This document shows positions 1 to 8,255 of a DNA stretch of 64,000 bases, in pieces. A program made the translations under genes and the position numbers. The notes beneath the pieces were generated by a model. It was given only the letters and a program-made list of their open reading frames with translations. It did not search any database and was not told the origin of the DNA. How positions within the stretch are numbered: position 1 is the first letter of the stretch; every line of letters starts with the position of its first letter. This stretch comes from a candidate division FCPU426 bacterium. Its GTDB lineage: Bacteria > Oederibacteriota > Muellerivitia > Muellerivitales > Muellerivitaceae. The stretch spans positions 1-64,000 of the forward strand of contig JASHNQ010000072.1 of the NCBI GenBank assembly GCA_030041545.1, read 5' to 3'.

Positions 1-148
1 TTGGCGTCAGCTCGAAGTTGATTTGTCGCTTGCCCCCCCTCTCCCTCGAGGGGAGAGGGCCGGGGTGAGGGTGATTTCACGTGGTTCACTACACCCCTCA
101 CCCTACCCTCTCCCGCAAGGGGCGAGGGTTTTGGGAAACTGACGCCAA
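1..148. repeat. Palindromic element, CTCTCCC family, copy 1
   Basis: An imperfect palindrome bounded by 10-bp inverted ends, TTGGCGTCAG at 1-10 and CTGACGCCAA at 139-148. Inside, a CTCTCCC/GGGAGAGG and GGTGAGGG/CCCTCACC arrangement repeats in opposite orientation on either side of a short centre. A second copy of the core lies at about 36,770-36,863. It is noncoding and looks like a non-autonomous dispersed palindrome. It may start before the window edge. Confidence 0.7.
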
Positions 149-375
149 GTGCATATTTCCGAATATTTTTTGCTTTGACTCATTTGGCTCGAACCGTGCC
201 TTCGTGCCCCTGTGGTTCCATTTGTTTTATGGTTTAACCGCTATGGCGTCGGCGCCATAGCCGCCCCTCCGTCCGCCCTTCAAGCCCGTAAAACCCTTGG
301 TTTTCCTCCTTCTGTGACTGGCATCACATTTGCGACGGATTCTTTTAGATTTTGAAAACCCGGGGGACGGATCCG

Positions 376-789
376 ATGGAAGACGAACCTATCCTCATCG
401 TCGATGACAACCCGATGAACCTGAAACTGGGAAAACGCATTTTGGAGTTGGAGAAGTACCAGGTTCTAACCGCCAAAAACGCCGAGGAAGCCATGCGGGT
501 CCTTGGATATTTCCATCCTCGGTTGATCCTTATGGATTTTGGGCTTCCCGGCTTGGACGGAGTGGAACTGACGAGACGCATCAGATCCGATTCCCACAAC
601 CGAGACATCGTCATTTTGATCGCGACCTCCTATGACCTGCAGGGGGACGAAGCAAGGGCTAGGGCCGCGGGATGCGACGGTTACCTGATGAAGCCGCTGG
701 ACACGCAGGCGCTTCCGGGAATCATCGCGGGCCATCTCCGCGGGGGCTCCCGCGGAGATGGCCCGTCCGGGGAAATCCAAAGAAGTTAA
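376..789 (+). CDS. Single-domain response regulator (CheY/DivK-like)
   Basis: A 137-residue protein made of one receiver domain with no output domain. The acidic pair D10-D11, the predicted phosphorylation site D54 (LILMDFGLPG) and K106 of the KP motif (YLMKPLD) are all present, so it should accept phosphate from a histidine kinase and signal by protein contact. I chose the ATG at 376 over the TTG at 352 because it follows GGGGGACGGATCCG and begins just before the receiver fold. A Crp-type regulator follows 21 bases after the stop. The last ~20 codons contain a 17-bp perfect hairpin. Confidence 0.85.
   Translation: MEDEPILIVDDNPMNLKLGKRILELEKYQVLTAKNAEEAMRVLGYFHPRLILMDFGLPGLDGVELTRRIRSDSHNRDIVILIATSYDLQGDEARARAAGCDGYLMKPLDTQALPGIIAGHLRGGSRGDGPSGEIQRS
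728..765 (+). other. Perfect 17-bp hairpin at the 3' end of a response regulator gene
   Basis: The arms at 728-744 and 749-765 are exactly complementary over 17 GC-rich bases with a GGCT loop. The hairpin lies inside the last codons of the receiver gene and ends 46 bases before the start of the Crp/Fnr gene. There is no T-run, so it is not a standard terminator. It could limit read-through, stabilise an upstream mRNA end, or be a small mobile palindrome captured by the coding end. Confidence 0.75.
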
Positions 790-810
790 AAAAACTTGGG
801 GGAGGCTGAC

Positions 811-1509
811 ATGCTGGCGTCATCCATGAAAAAAACGAATTCTTTCCTGGTGGCCCCGAAGGGTTTCCTGGAAAGCATGGAAATCTTCAAAAATCTTCCG
901 CCGGAAGCGTTGAGGGAAATCGAAAAAAGCGCCGTGGAAAAGAAATACGCCAGGCAGTCCACCATCGTACTGGAGGGCGAACCGGCCGAGTCGGTCTGGT
1001 TCGTGAAGGAAGGACATGTCAAGGCGGTCAACCATGCCGCCAGCGGGCGCTGCCAAACCCTCTGCATGGTGGGGGCCAAGGGAATGTTCGGTTCCTGCTG
1101 CGCCCTGGGAGGTGGCCGGTATTCCTGCCACGTGGTGGCGGAAACCGACGTCACCGTGGTTTCCCTGCCCATGGGGGAATTCAACGTGTTCCTGTCCAAA
1201 TATCCACAAATTGGAAAGGCCTTGGTGGCCCACCTCTCGCTGCGGTTACAGCAATCCAAGTCCATCCAGGCCTTCGACCGGGAAACCGTGGAAAAACGAA
1301 TCCTTCACGCCTTGAAACAGCTCGTGGGGGAATTCGGAACCACCATCCCCCTGACCCGCAAGGAAATCGCGGAAATGGCGGGCACCACGGTGGAAACCTC
1401 CATCCGGACATTTTCCCGCTTGGAGAAGGAGGGGCTGGTTTCCACGGCCCGCGGCCGGATCGTAGTCAAAAATATCCATGAACTCGAAGAAAGGCTGGAG
1501 GCCCTCTAA
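811..1509 (+). CDS. Crp/Fnr-family transcriptional regulator
   Basis: A 232-residue regulator. Residues ~15-140 form a cyclic-nucleotide-binding-like beta roll (ESVWFVKEGHVK, then GKGMFG-type turns). Residues ~165-225 form a winged helix-turn-helix (LTRKEIAEMAGTTVETSIRT). The Arg/Glu cAMP pocket of true Crp is not evident, and there is no N-terminal Cys cluster as in Fnr, so the ligand is unknown. The ATG at 811 is preferred over TTG 796 because GGGGGAGG sits seven bases upstream. It probably shares a transcript with the upstream receiver gene and lies ahead of a further receiver and a hemerythrin-like gene. Confidence 0.85.
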   Translation: MLASSMKKTNSFLVAPKGFLESMEIFKNLPPEALREIEKSAVEKKYARQSTIVLEGEPAESVWFVKEGHVKAVNHAASGRCQTLCMVGAKGMFGSCCALGGGRYSCHVVAETDVTVVSLPMGEFNVFLSKYPQIGKALVAHLSLRLQQSKSIQAFDRETVEKRILHALKQLVGEFGTTIPLTRKEIAEMAGTTVETSIRTFSRLEKEGLVSTARGRIVVKNIHELEERLEAL

Positions 1510-1593
1510 GGGAAGGACGTCCAGGGCCCGGCGGATATAGAAAGGAAAAGGCGACGATGTCCGCTGAACTTCAAAACAAACTGAGGCACCAAT

Positions 1594-2067
1594 ATGAGAA
1601 TCCCCGATAACGATTCGAATCCCATCCTCATCGTTGACGACGACCCGGACGACCTGTTTCTCATCCGAAAGGCCATCCGGGAAAATGAAATACCGAATCC
1701 GGTCGTCTGCGTCAGGGACGGGGAGGAGGCCTTGGAGTACTTGAGGCGGGAAGACCGGTTCGCGGAAGTTCCTCCCGGCCCCCTCCCGTCCCTCATCCTC
1801 CTGGACCTGAACATGCCGAGGATGAACGGGCATGAGACCCTGCGAGTCCTCAAGGGCGACCGGGCGCTCAAATCCATCCCGGCCGTCGTTTTAAGCACTT
1901 CCGCGTCGCCGGAAGATGTTTCAAAGGCTTACGAATTGGGGGCCAACGCCTATATCTCCAAGCCGGATTCCTACGACAAGCTGGTGGCGACCGTGAAAGC
2001 CCTCAAGGATTTTTGGCTCCAAACCGCCCGGCCGCCAATGACCCAGGAAAACAGGCGGTTATCATGA
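1594..2067 (+). CDS. Response regulator, Rcp1-like
   Basis: A 157-residue single receiver domain of the Rcp1 type, whose members usually pair with PAS or phytochrome-like kinases. It shows the DDDPDDLFLIRKA opening, the phosphorylation site in LILLDLNMPRMNG and the lysine in YISKPDSYDK. The stop overlaps the start of the hemerythrin-like gene (ATGA), which implies translational coupling. Close relatives in this window are at 24,816 and 25,321. Confidence 0.88.
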   Translation: MRIPDNDSNPILIVDDDPDDLFLIRKAIRENEIPNPVVCVRDGEEALEYLRREDRFAEVPPGPLPSLILLDLNMPRMNGHETLRVLKGDRALKSIPAVVLSTSASPEDVSKAYELGANAYISKPDSYDKLVATVKALKDFWLQTARPPMTQENRRLS

Positions 2068-2789
2068 AAATCATCCCCGATACCCTCATTGGAGAAATCG
2101 CCGTTGAATTGGATGGCGCCGCCGAATTGTTCGAGGAGAAGAAAATCAATTATTTCTTCAAGGGACGACAAACCCTGCGGGACACCTGCGACGAGGCCGA
2201 AGTGGCCGTGGAGGAGGTCCTCGCAGGGCTGGCGAAACTTCGTGCGGCTGAACCCCCCCGAAGGGGCGTGGATTGGAGGGACAAGTCCCTCCGGGATATC
2301 ATCGACTACATCGTCAAGCGCCAGCATGTCTTTATCCGCCTCCGGCTCACCTGTTTTCGTAAGCGGGCTTTCGATTTGGCCCGGTCGGGGCGGCCGTGGA
2401 ACCCCATTTTCCCCCAATTGAACGAAGCCATCCAGGATATGGCCCGGCAAATGGAGGGGCACATGGATAACGAGGAAAAAACGGTTTTCCCGTATTTAAG
2501 GGCCATGGAGCAGGTTCGATACGCTCAAAACGGAGGGGCCGAAACCCTTTTAGGGCCGTCCAGCTACCATATGCTCGCCTCCCTTGTGTGGAAGCATGAG
2601 GCCATGTGGGACAAGTGGATCTTACTCCGGTCATTGATTTCGGGATTCCATCCGGAGGGAAATCAAAACGAGGACTTTGCGATCTTATGCCGGGGTCTCG
2701 AGGAATTCGAGGGCTATATCCGCCAGCACGGCCACCTGGAAGACAACATCCTTTTCCGGAAGGCCAGGGATATGGGAATTTTGTATTAG
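2064..2789 (+). CDS. Hemerythrin-like di-iron protein with ScdA_N-like N-terminus
   Basis: A 241-residue protein. The N-terminal ~55 residues resemble the ScdA_N/DUF542 domain of the iron-sulfur repair protein RIC (YtfE/ScdA), but where the family has a Cys pair this protein has NYFFKGRQT. The rest is a four-helix hemerythrin-like domain with spaced His and Glu ligands (GHMDNEEKTVFP; KHEAMWDKW; QHGHLEDNILF). Such proteins bind a di-iron centre and respond to nitrosative or oxidative stress. The start at 2064 overlaps the upstream receiver stop, so the longer frame from 2013 is not used. Confidence 0.75.
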   Translation: MKIIPDTLIGEIAVELDGAAELFEEKKINYFFKGRQTLRDTCDEAEVAVEEVLAGLAKLRAAEPPRRGVDWRDKSLRDIIDYIVKRQHVFIRLRLTCFRKRAFDLARSGRPWNPIFPQLNEAIQDMARQMEGHMDNEEKTVFPYLRAMEQVRYAQNGGAETLLGPSSYHMLASLVWKHEAMWDKWILLRSLISGFHPEGNQNEDFAILCRGLEEFEGYIRQHGHLEDNILFRKARDMGILY

Positions 2790-2831
2790 GTGTTACGTGG
2801 GCCGAGGGATGCTTCGCCCAAAAGAGCGGAG

Positions 2832-4010
2832 TCAGATTTTCTTTATCCGCCGGTTCCCCGCGAATAGCAACAGGATGGAAGCCAGGCCCGCGAAACCGGC
2901 GCCCACCCCGAAAGCCGCCGGGTAACCCCAAACCTTTCCCACCCAGCCGAAGATCAAACTTGCCGGAAGGGCGAACAATCCCACCACCAGGTTGTAATAC
3001 CCGAAAGCGGTTCCCCTCAAGGCCTTGGGAGCCAGGTCGGCCACGAAGGCCTTTTCCGAAGGTTCGCAAAGCCCGTAGTAAACGCCATAGGCCAGAAAAA
3101 GGAAAACCAGCCCTTCCTTCCGGGTGACCAGGGCAAAACCCAGGTAGACCAGCGCGTAGTAAATCCATCCCGCCAGCATCAGGGGCTTTCGGCCGAAGCG
3201 GTCCGAAAGGGCGCCGCCATAAGGCGAGAAGACCATCCGCACACCCCCATGGAATCCCCAAAGCAGGATGACCCATCCGCTGGGCACGCCGACCTGGGAA
3301 AGCCTCAGGATCAGGAAGGCGTCGGTTGAATTTCCCAGGGTGAACAACAGAAGGACGGCCAGGAGGAACTTGAACCTGCCGCCCAAGGCCTTCCAGTCGC
3401 GCAGCAAGGCGGGTTTCTTGGCTTCCATGGGCTTGCCGGAGGGTTTTTCCCGGACCCACCAAACGGCGGCCCAGGCCAGCAACCCGGGGACGATGGAAAG
3501 CAGGATGATGTTGCGGTAGGAAAGGCCGATGAAAAGGAGCGCCCAGGCCGCCAAGGGGCCCAGCAGCTGGCCGGCATCGTCCATGGCGTCGTGGAAGCCG
3601 TAGGAGGCGCCCCGGTTGGCGGGGGTGGTGACGTCGGTGATGAGGGAATCCTGGGGAGCGGAACGAACCCCCTTGCCCATCCGGTCGGCGAAGCGCAGGA
3701 AAAGCACCCAGGGCCAGGTTTGGACCAAGCCCACCAGGGGGCGCAGCAGGGTGGACATGGCGAAACCGAGGACCAGGAAAGGTTTCCTCTTTTTAAAACG
3801 GTCGGCCCCGATGCCGGAAAAAACCTTGAGGATCGAGGAAGTGGATTCGGCCACGCCCTCCACCCAGCCCACGGCCACGGGCCCGGCGCCCAGGACCTGG
3901 GCGAGGAACAAGGGGACGACCGGATAGATCATTTCCTTGGCCAGGTCGTTGAAGAGGCTCACGAGCCCCAATTGGAAGACGGTCTTGGGGAGGGATTTGG
4001 GGAATTTCAT
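2832..4010 (-). CDS. Major facilitator superfamily transporter
   Basis: A 392-residue integral membrane protein with the MFS layout: about 12 hydrophobic segments, the loop motif FADRMGKGVRSAPQDSLI between helices 2-3 and 4, and the second-half repeat LSDRFGRKPLMLAGW. The RxGKGxRxxPRDAL-like motif is typical of drug-efflux-type permeases of the 12-TM class. The substrate cannot be told. It is convergent with the hemerythrin-like gene and begins at ATG 4010. Confidence 0.88.
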   Translation of the reverse strand: MKFPKSLPKTVFQLGLVSLFNDLAKEMIYPVVPLFLAQVLGAGPVAVGWVEGVAESTSSILKVFSGIGADRFKKRKPFLVLGFAMSTLLRPLVGLVQTWPWVLFLRFADRMGKGVRSAPQDSLITDVTTPANRGASYGFHDAMDDAGQLLGPLAAWALLFIGLSYRNIILLSIVPGLLAWAAVWWVREKPSGKPMEAKKPALLRDWKALGGRFKFLLAVLLLFTLGNSTDAFLILRLSQVGVPSGWVILLWGFHGGVRMVFSPYGGALSDRFGRKPLMLAGWIYYALVYLGFALVTRKEGLVFLFLAYGVYYGLCEPSEKAFVADLAPKALRGTAFGYYNLVVGLFALPASLIFGWVGKVWGYPAAFGVGAGFAGLASILLLFAGNRRIKKI

Positions 4011-4034
4011 GGGAGGATTGTAAATCTAAAAGGC

Positions 4035-4147
4035 AGTTCTGAGTTCTAAGTTTTGTCCCACATCTCATTAAAGGAGTTAATGAAAGCTTTTGAACCTTTG
4101 GTTCAAAAGCTTCTTAAACTTAAAACTCAACACTCAAAACTCATAAC
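4035..4147. repeat. AT-armed palindrome with a 13-bp central hairpin
   Basis: A noncoding palindrome between two minus-strand genes. The centre is a perfect hairpin of AAGCTTTTGAACC and its complement around TTT. The outer arms are rich in GAGTT/AACTC words (TTCTGAGTTCTAAG and AAAACTCATAACT). It belongs to the same architectural family as the elements at 32.8, 40.2, 40.6 and 42.6 kb. Confidence 0.65.
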
Positions 4148-4159
4148 TTATTTTTGGGA

Positions 4160-4867
4160 TTAGCCGTTGATGAGGCGGGCGATCCCGAAGGCCGCGCCGG
4201 CCGCGGCGATGCCGATGGCGGTGACCGTGACCGCGCCCTTCCAGGGATTCTGGCCCGTGAAGCGGGCCTTGAAGTAGCCGAAAACCAAGAGGCAGAGGAT
4301 GGTGATGGTTGTGGAATAGCGTAAACCCACCAAGGGATCGGCGCAAAAGAAGTAGGCCGAAAGGGGCACCAAGCCGCCCACGGCGTAGGAAAGGCCGATG
4401 CGGAAGGCACTGAAAAAGGCCTGCTTGGGGTCGGGCTTTTCCAGGCCCAGCTCAAAGCGCATCATGAAATCCACCCACTTTTGGGGATCCTTGGCCAATT
4501 CCTCCACCACCTGCTGCTGGACGGCCGCCGAGATGCCGTAAACCTCGAGGATGTTTTTGATCTCGTCCATCTCCTCTTGGGGGATCTTCTCGACTTCCAT
4601 CTCCTCCCGCCGCTGTTCGCCCTCGTAATGCTCAATCTCGGTCTGGCCCGCCAGGTAGCCGCCCAGGCCCATGGAAATGGTGCCCGCGATGATTTCCGCC
4701 AGGCCCGCCACGATGATGACCGTGTTGCTGTGCACCGCCCCGCTCAAGCCCGCGGCCAGGGCAAAGGGCACGGTCAGGCCGTCGGAAGTGCCCACCACGA
4801 AGTCCCGCAGGGCCAGCAGGGACAGGGAATGCCTTTCGTGGTGGTTATGGGGTATGTAGACGGGCAT
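4160..4867 (-). CDS. VIT1/CCC1-family membrane protein (Fe/Mn transporter)
   Basis: A 235-residue protein of the VIT/CCC1 family, which moves Fe2+ or Mn2+ across membranes. The hallmark N-terminal segment (LRDFVVGTSDGLTVPFALAA) and the GTISMGLGGYLAGQTE helix carry the conserved metal-path residues. An acidic cytoplasmic loop (EGEQRREEMEVEKIPQEEMD) forms the metal-binding domain, and three C-terminal helices complete five membrane segments. The His-rich start (HNHHERH) could also bind metal. It stands just downstream of hsp20 with a terminator between them. Confidence 0.85.
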   Translation of the reverse strand: MPVYIPHNHHERHSLSLLALRDFVVGTSDGLTVPFALAAGLSGAVHSNTVIIVAGLAEIIAGTISMGLGGYLAGQTEIEHYEGEQRREEMEVEKIPQEEMDEIKNILEVYGISAAVQQQVVEELAKDPQKWVDFMMRFELGLEKPDPKQAFFSAFRIGLSYAVGGLVPLSAYFFCADPLVGLRYSTTITILCLLVFGYFKARFTGQNPWKGAVTVTAIGIAAAGAAFGIARLING

Positions 4868-4900
4868 TTTTTTACACCTTAAAAAAGTTTTGAGTTAAAT

Positions 4901-4928
4901 AAAAAAGCCCCCGGTCGCCCAGGGGCTT
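4901..4928 (-). terminator. Rho-independent terminator after hsp20
   Basis: On the minus strand a GC-rich stem (AAAGCCCC...GGGGGC) is followed directly by TTTTTTATTT. It lies about 55 bases past the hsp20 stop and before the VIT-family start, so it should separate the two transcripts. Confidence 0.75.
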
Positions 4929-4980
4929 TCGATCTTATGCCACTCTCCCTTACCCGCACAAGCCCGCTTCGCGAGGCGGT

Positions 4981-5448
4981 TCAATCCACCTTGATTTCGA
5001 CGGTTTTTTCCTTGGCTTCTTCCGCCTTGGGGACGGTCACGCTCAGGACGCCGTCCTTGAACGTGGCCGAAACCTTGTCGGCCTTGATGGCATCCGGTAG
5101 CACGAAGCTGCGCTGGAAAGAGCCGTAGTAGCTCTCCACCCTGTGGTACTTCTTGTCCTCGTGCCTGGCCTCGGACTTCTTTTCGCCCGAAAGGGTGAGC
5201 ACGTTGTTGTGGATGGAAAGCTTGGTGTCTTCCTTCTTCATCCCCGGAATTTCCGCCCGAATGACGTATTCCTGGGGCGTTTCGGAAATATCCACGGAGG
5301 GGAAGAACTCGCCGCCCGTGAGGGGGAATTCCCAATCCTTGGGCACGGCAAGGAAACGGTCGAACATCTGGCGGACCGTTTTGTCCAAGGCCCAGGGGCT
5401 CCACAAGGGCTTTTCCATGCCCTTGTTGTCGTATTTCATAATGGCCAT
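4981..5448 (-). CDS. Small heat-shock protein, Hsp20 family
   Basis: A 155-residue alpha-crystallin-type chaperone that binds unfolding proteins without ATP. The alpha-crystallin domain covers about residues 45-150 (FPSVDISETPQEYVIRAEIP; SFVLPDAIKADKVSATFKDG) and ends in the family's GVLSVTVPK strand. The usual I-x-I tail is reduced to VEIKVD. The start at 5448 has an excellent ribosome site (AAGGAGGTGCC). About 200 bases of noncoding DNA separate it from the divergent DUF2934 gene and should hold both promoters. Confidence 0.93.
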   Translation of the reverse strand: MAIMKYDNKGMEKPLWSPWALDKTVRQMFDRFLAVPKDWEFPLTGGEFFPSVDISETPQEYVIRAEIPGMKKEDTKLSIHNNVLTLSGEKKSEARHEDKKYHRVESYYGSFQRSFVLPDAIKADKVSATFKDGVLSVTVPKAEEAKEKTVEIKVD

Positions 5449-5648
5449 AAGGCACCTCCTTGAGTGATTTGTCCATCCTAAACTAGGAAAGGAATGGCTT
5501 ATTTTGTAGGTACGCCTTGTTAAAAGGTTTTTAAAAATGAATCCATAGAAGTTAAACCTGAACCCTTTTTTACGTTTCTTCCACTTTGATTTTTAAGCAC
5601 CGCCAAGCCTAACCTAAAAATGATTCAAATTTTTTCCAGGAGGAAATC

Positions 5649-5837
5649 ATGGCCAAATTGAAGGATAGGGAAACCTCAAAGCAACAGCCTAAGGAAGCCG
5701 CCGGAGAAATGACGCATGAGAACATGGAAGTGGCGGCCTATTACCACTGGCTGGAAAGGGGCTGCCCCATCGGCGACGAATTGACCGATTGGGTGGAAGC
5801 GGAGAAAAAATACGCAGCCATGGCCAGGCATAATTAA
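5649..5837 (+). CDS. DUF2934 small protein
   Basis: A 62-residue protein with the DUF2934 pattern: VAAYYHWLERGCPIGDELTDW followed by VEAEKKY. The family is small, soluble, common in environmental Gram-negatives and without a known role. A strong ribosome site (CAGGAGGAAATC) precedes the ATG. It is divergent from hsp20. Confidence 0.8.
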   Translation: MAKLKDRETSKQQPKEAAGEMTHENMEVAAYYHWLERGCPIGDELTDWVEAEKKYAAMARHN

Positions 5838-6013
5838 TCCCTTAAATTAATTTAGATTCCGGCTAATTAAGGATTAGGGGTTTCCGTAACGGTTAGTCCC
5901 CAAAGCGGTATTTTTCAGCTGAAAATTACGAAAACAGTTTTTCAAATGCTGTAAAATACCCTTCCCGGGGTTATTTCCAGCCCCCTATAAACCTGTCTAC
6001 ACGAAAGAAAAAA

Positions 6014-6928
6014 GTGAGCTTTTCGGGCCTTTTTACCTTAGAAAATCCTTCCACCGATTCCTCCATTGCCGACCGGCTGGAGGAGGGCCATATCGTCCAT
6101 TTCCCGCGCTGTCCCTTCCCGCTTCCCGGCGAGGAGGACCAGGAATTCCTGCGCGTGGAAACCCCCAAGCGCTTGGGGCGCAAAAATATCAGCCTCCATC
6201 CCGAAACGGGCCTGGTGCATGGCCTGAGGGGGGAGCGGGCGGTTGTGGAAAGGGTCACTCGGATCCTGAAAGACCATAGCCGGCGGGTCGAGGAATTCCT
6301 GGGAGCCGTTATCCCCGAACTAACCCGGAATTGGCGCGTGGGAACCTGCAGTTTCCGTCCCTTGGAGGAAAGGGGAAGGAACCTCAAGGCCCACGCCAGC
6401 AACGAACTCATCCACGTGGACGCCAACGCCTACGGGGCCACCCACGGCGACCGGATACTCCGTTTTTTCGTCAACATCAACCCCTCCGAGGACAGGGTGT
6501 GGGTTTCCAAGGGAACCTTCCCCCAATTGCTGGGGGCCTACGGACCCGCCGCGGGCCTGCCGAACGGCGGATTGGGTGAGCGGATCCAGGAAAGCCCGCT
6601 GGAGAGGTTTTATTCCTCGGGCCTGAGGAAACTCTCCCGGTGGGGATTACCCCTGGACCAGGTCCTGGATACCTCCCCCTATGACCGCGCCATGCGGCGG
6701 TTCCACAACTACTTGAAGGACACGCCCTCGTTCCAAGATTCCACCGAGGGCTTGCAAGAATTCCGTTTTGGCCCCTTTTCAGCCTGGATGGTTTTCACCG
6801 ACATGGTCAGCCACGCCTGTACCGCAGGCCGGTTCGCCCTTGTTTCCACCTTCATCCTTCCCGTGGAAAATTGCCGGCTTCCCCAATTCGTCCCCTACAA
6901 CCTCCTCAAAGGCTCCGCCACCCCATGA
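6014..6928 (+). CDS. kdoO: Kdo hydroxylase (Fe(II)/2-oxoglutarate dioxygenase), KdoO-like
   Basis: A 304-residue member of the 3-deoxy-D-manno-oct-2-ulosonic acid hydroxylase family, which converts Kdo in the LPS inner core to Ko using Fe2+, O2 and 2-oxoglutarate. The HVDANAYGATHGDRILRFFV segment holds the HxD iron ligands, and a later His (DMVSHACTAGRFAL) with a following Arg fits the distal His/Arg pair. It begins at GTG 6014. The stop overlaps the heptosyltransferase start (ATGA), which supports a joint role in LPS core assembly. Confidence 0.85.
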   Translation: MSFSGLFTLENPSTDSSIADRLEEGHIVHFPRCPFPLPGEEDQEFLRVETPKRLGRKNISLHPETGLVHGLRGERAVVERVTRILKDHSRRVEEFLGAVIPELTRNWRVGTCSFRPLEERGRNLKAHASNELIHVDANAYGATHGDRILRFFVNINPSEDRVWVSKGTFPQLLGAYGPAAGLPNGGLGERIQESPLERFYSSGLRKLSRWGLPLDQVLDTSPYDRAMRRFHNYLKDTPSFQDSTEGLQEFRFGPFSAWMVFTDMVSHACTAGRFALVSTFILPVENCRLPQFVPYNLLKGSATP

Positions 6929-8025
6929 TCCGCCTTGGGCCGGGTTCGAAAATCCTCGTCATCCGCGCCAGCGCCGTGGGCGACGTGCTCAATACCCTAC
7001 CCGCCGTGGAAGCCTTGAGAGCGGCCTATTCGGACAGCTTCATCGGCTACCTGGCCGATGAAAGGTCCTTCGACTTGGTGGCCGGCCACCCGGCGATCAA
7101 CCGGGCGCATTTTTTCCCCCGCAAACGCTGGCTGGGGTTCCTGAAACATCCGTTCCAATGGGGGGCCTTGGCCCGGGAGGTGGGCCGGTTCGCCCGCGAG
7201 TTAAGGGACGAAGGTTACGGCGTCTCGGTGGACCTCCAGCGGAACCTCAAAGGGGGTGTTCTGGGGCTTTTGGCCGGGGCGAAATTAAGGGTCGGCTTGG
7301 CGCGGCCTTTTGCCAAGGAGGGAAACCAGTTTTTTAACCCCGTGCGAGTCCTACCGCCCTCCGAAGCGGTCCATTTCACCGAGCATTTCCTGGCCGTGGT
7401 TCGCCATTTGGGAGCCGAACCCGTCCACCCGCTTTTCCGTTTCCCCGATTCGCCGGAAGGCGCCCGGCGGGTGGGGGATTTCCTGCGGGAAAAAGGGCTG
7501 GTCCGGTTCGCCGTGATCCACCCCGGAACCAGCGCCTTCGGCAAATTGAAACGGTGGCCCACCGAACTTTTCGCGCAACTAGCCCGGAGACTGGGGAAGG
7601 AATTGGGAATCCCCAGCGTCATCGCTTGGGGGCCGGGGGAAGGCCCGGTGGCGCAATCCGTCGTCGCGGGCAGCGCGGGGCAAGCCGTGATGTCCCTGGA
7701 AACCCGCTTCCTTTTGGACTTGGTGGAGCTCATCCGCCGATCGGCCCTGTTCGTGGGCTGCGACTCCGGTCCCATGCATATCGCGGGAGCGGTGGGCACG
7801 CCCTGCGTGGCCCTTTTCGGCCCCAAGGACCCGGACGTTTACGGCCCCTACCGCGCCAACCATTGCCGGATCGTCCAGCCTCCCGGGGGTCCCGGACCGA
7901 CCGAGGGCATCACGGTGGAAAGCGTCCTGGCGGCGGCGGCCTCGGTTTTGGGCGAAGAGGGGCGGGCGGCGAAGGGGGAAAACCCGGCGTCCCAACCGGT
8001 TAAAACCAAGCGGGTCCCGGCCTAA
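6925..8025 (+). CDS. Glycosyltransferase family 9, LPS heptosyltransferase-like
   Basis: A 366-residue GT9 enzyme that transfers heptose from ADP-heptose to the LPS core, with WaaC-like organisation. It opens with ILVIRASAVGDVLNTLPAVE, has the HPGTSAFGKLKRWP acceptor-side motif and ends in the GT-B nucleotide-binding motif CDSGPMHIAGAVGTPCVALF. ATG 6925 overlaps the stop of the Kdo hydroxylase gene, so the upstream in-frame start is not used. The last ~25 residues are a basic, low-complexity tail. WaaC versus WaaF cannot be settled here. Confidence 0.87.
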   Translation: MIRLGPGSKILVIRASAVGDVLNTLPAVEALRAAYSDSFIGYLADERSFDLVAGHPAINRAHFFPRKRWLGFLKHPFQWGALAREVGRFARELRDEGYGVSVDLQRNLKGGVLGLLAGAKLRVGLARPFAKEGNQFFNPVRVLPPSEAVHFTEHFLAVVRHLGAEPVHPLFRFPDSPEGARRVGDFLREKGLVRFAVIHPGTSAFGKLKRWPTELFAQLARRLGKELGIPSVIAWGPGEGPVAQSVVAGSAGQAVMSLETRFLLDLVELIRRSALFVGCDSGPMHIAGAVGTPCVALFGPKDPDVYGPYRANHCRIVQPPGGPGPTEGITVESVLAAAASVLGEEGRAAKGENPASQPVKTKRVPA

Positions 8026-8053
8026 GGGAAGTTGATAGTGGGCCAGATTTGAT

Positions 8054-8210
8054 GTCATTGCGAGAAATAGCCGCCGAATAGGCGGCTGTTTATGACGAAG
8101 CAACCTCAGTTCCACAATAACTTCCATTTGGGAAAAGGCTTGTTTTCAACTGGGGTTGCTTCGGGCAGAATCGGTCCCCTATTCGGGGACCAAGCCCTCG
8201 CAATGACAGC
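8054..8210. repeat. TCATTGCGAG palindromic element, copy 1
   Basis: Terminal inverted repeats TGTCATTGCGAG (8054-8065) and CTCGCAATGACA (8199-8210) enclose a second inverted pair, GAAGCAACCTCAGTT and AACTGGGGTTGCTTC. A longer copy with the same ends and inner pair is at 63,276-63,532. There is no coding content. It is probably a non-autonomous dispersed element. Confidence 0.75.
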
Positions 8211-8255
8211 AAAAGAGCTAAATGATCAAACTGACCCACTGCCTGCCTTTGCGGC

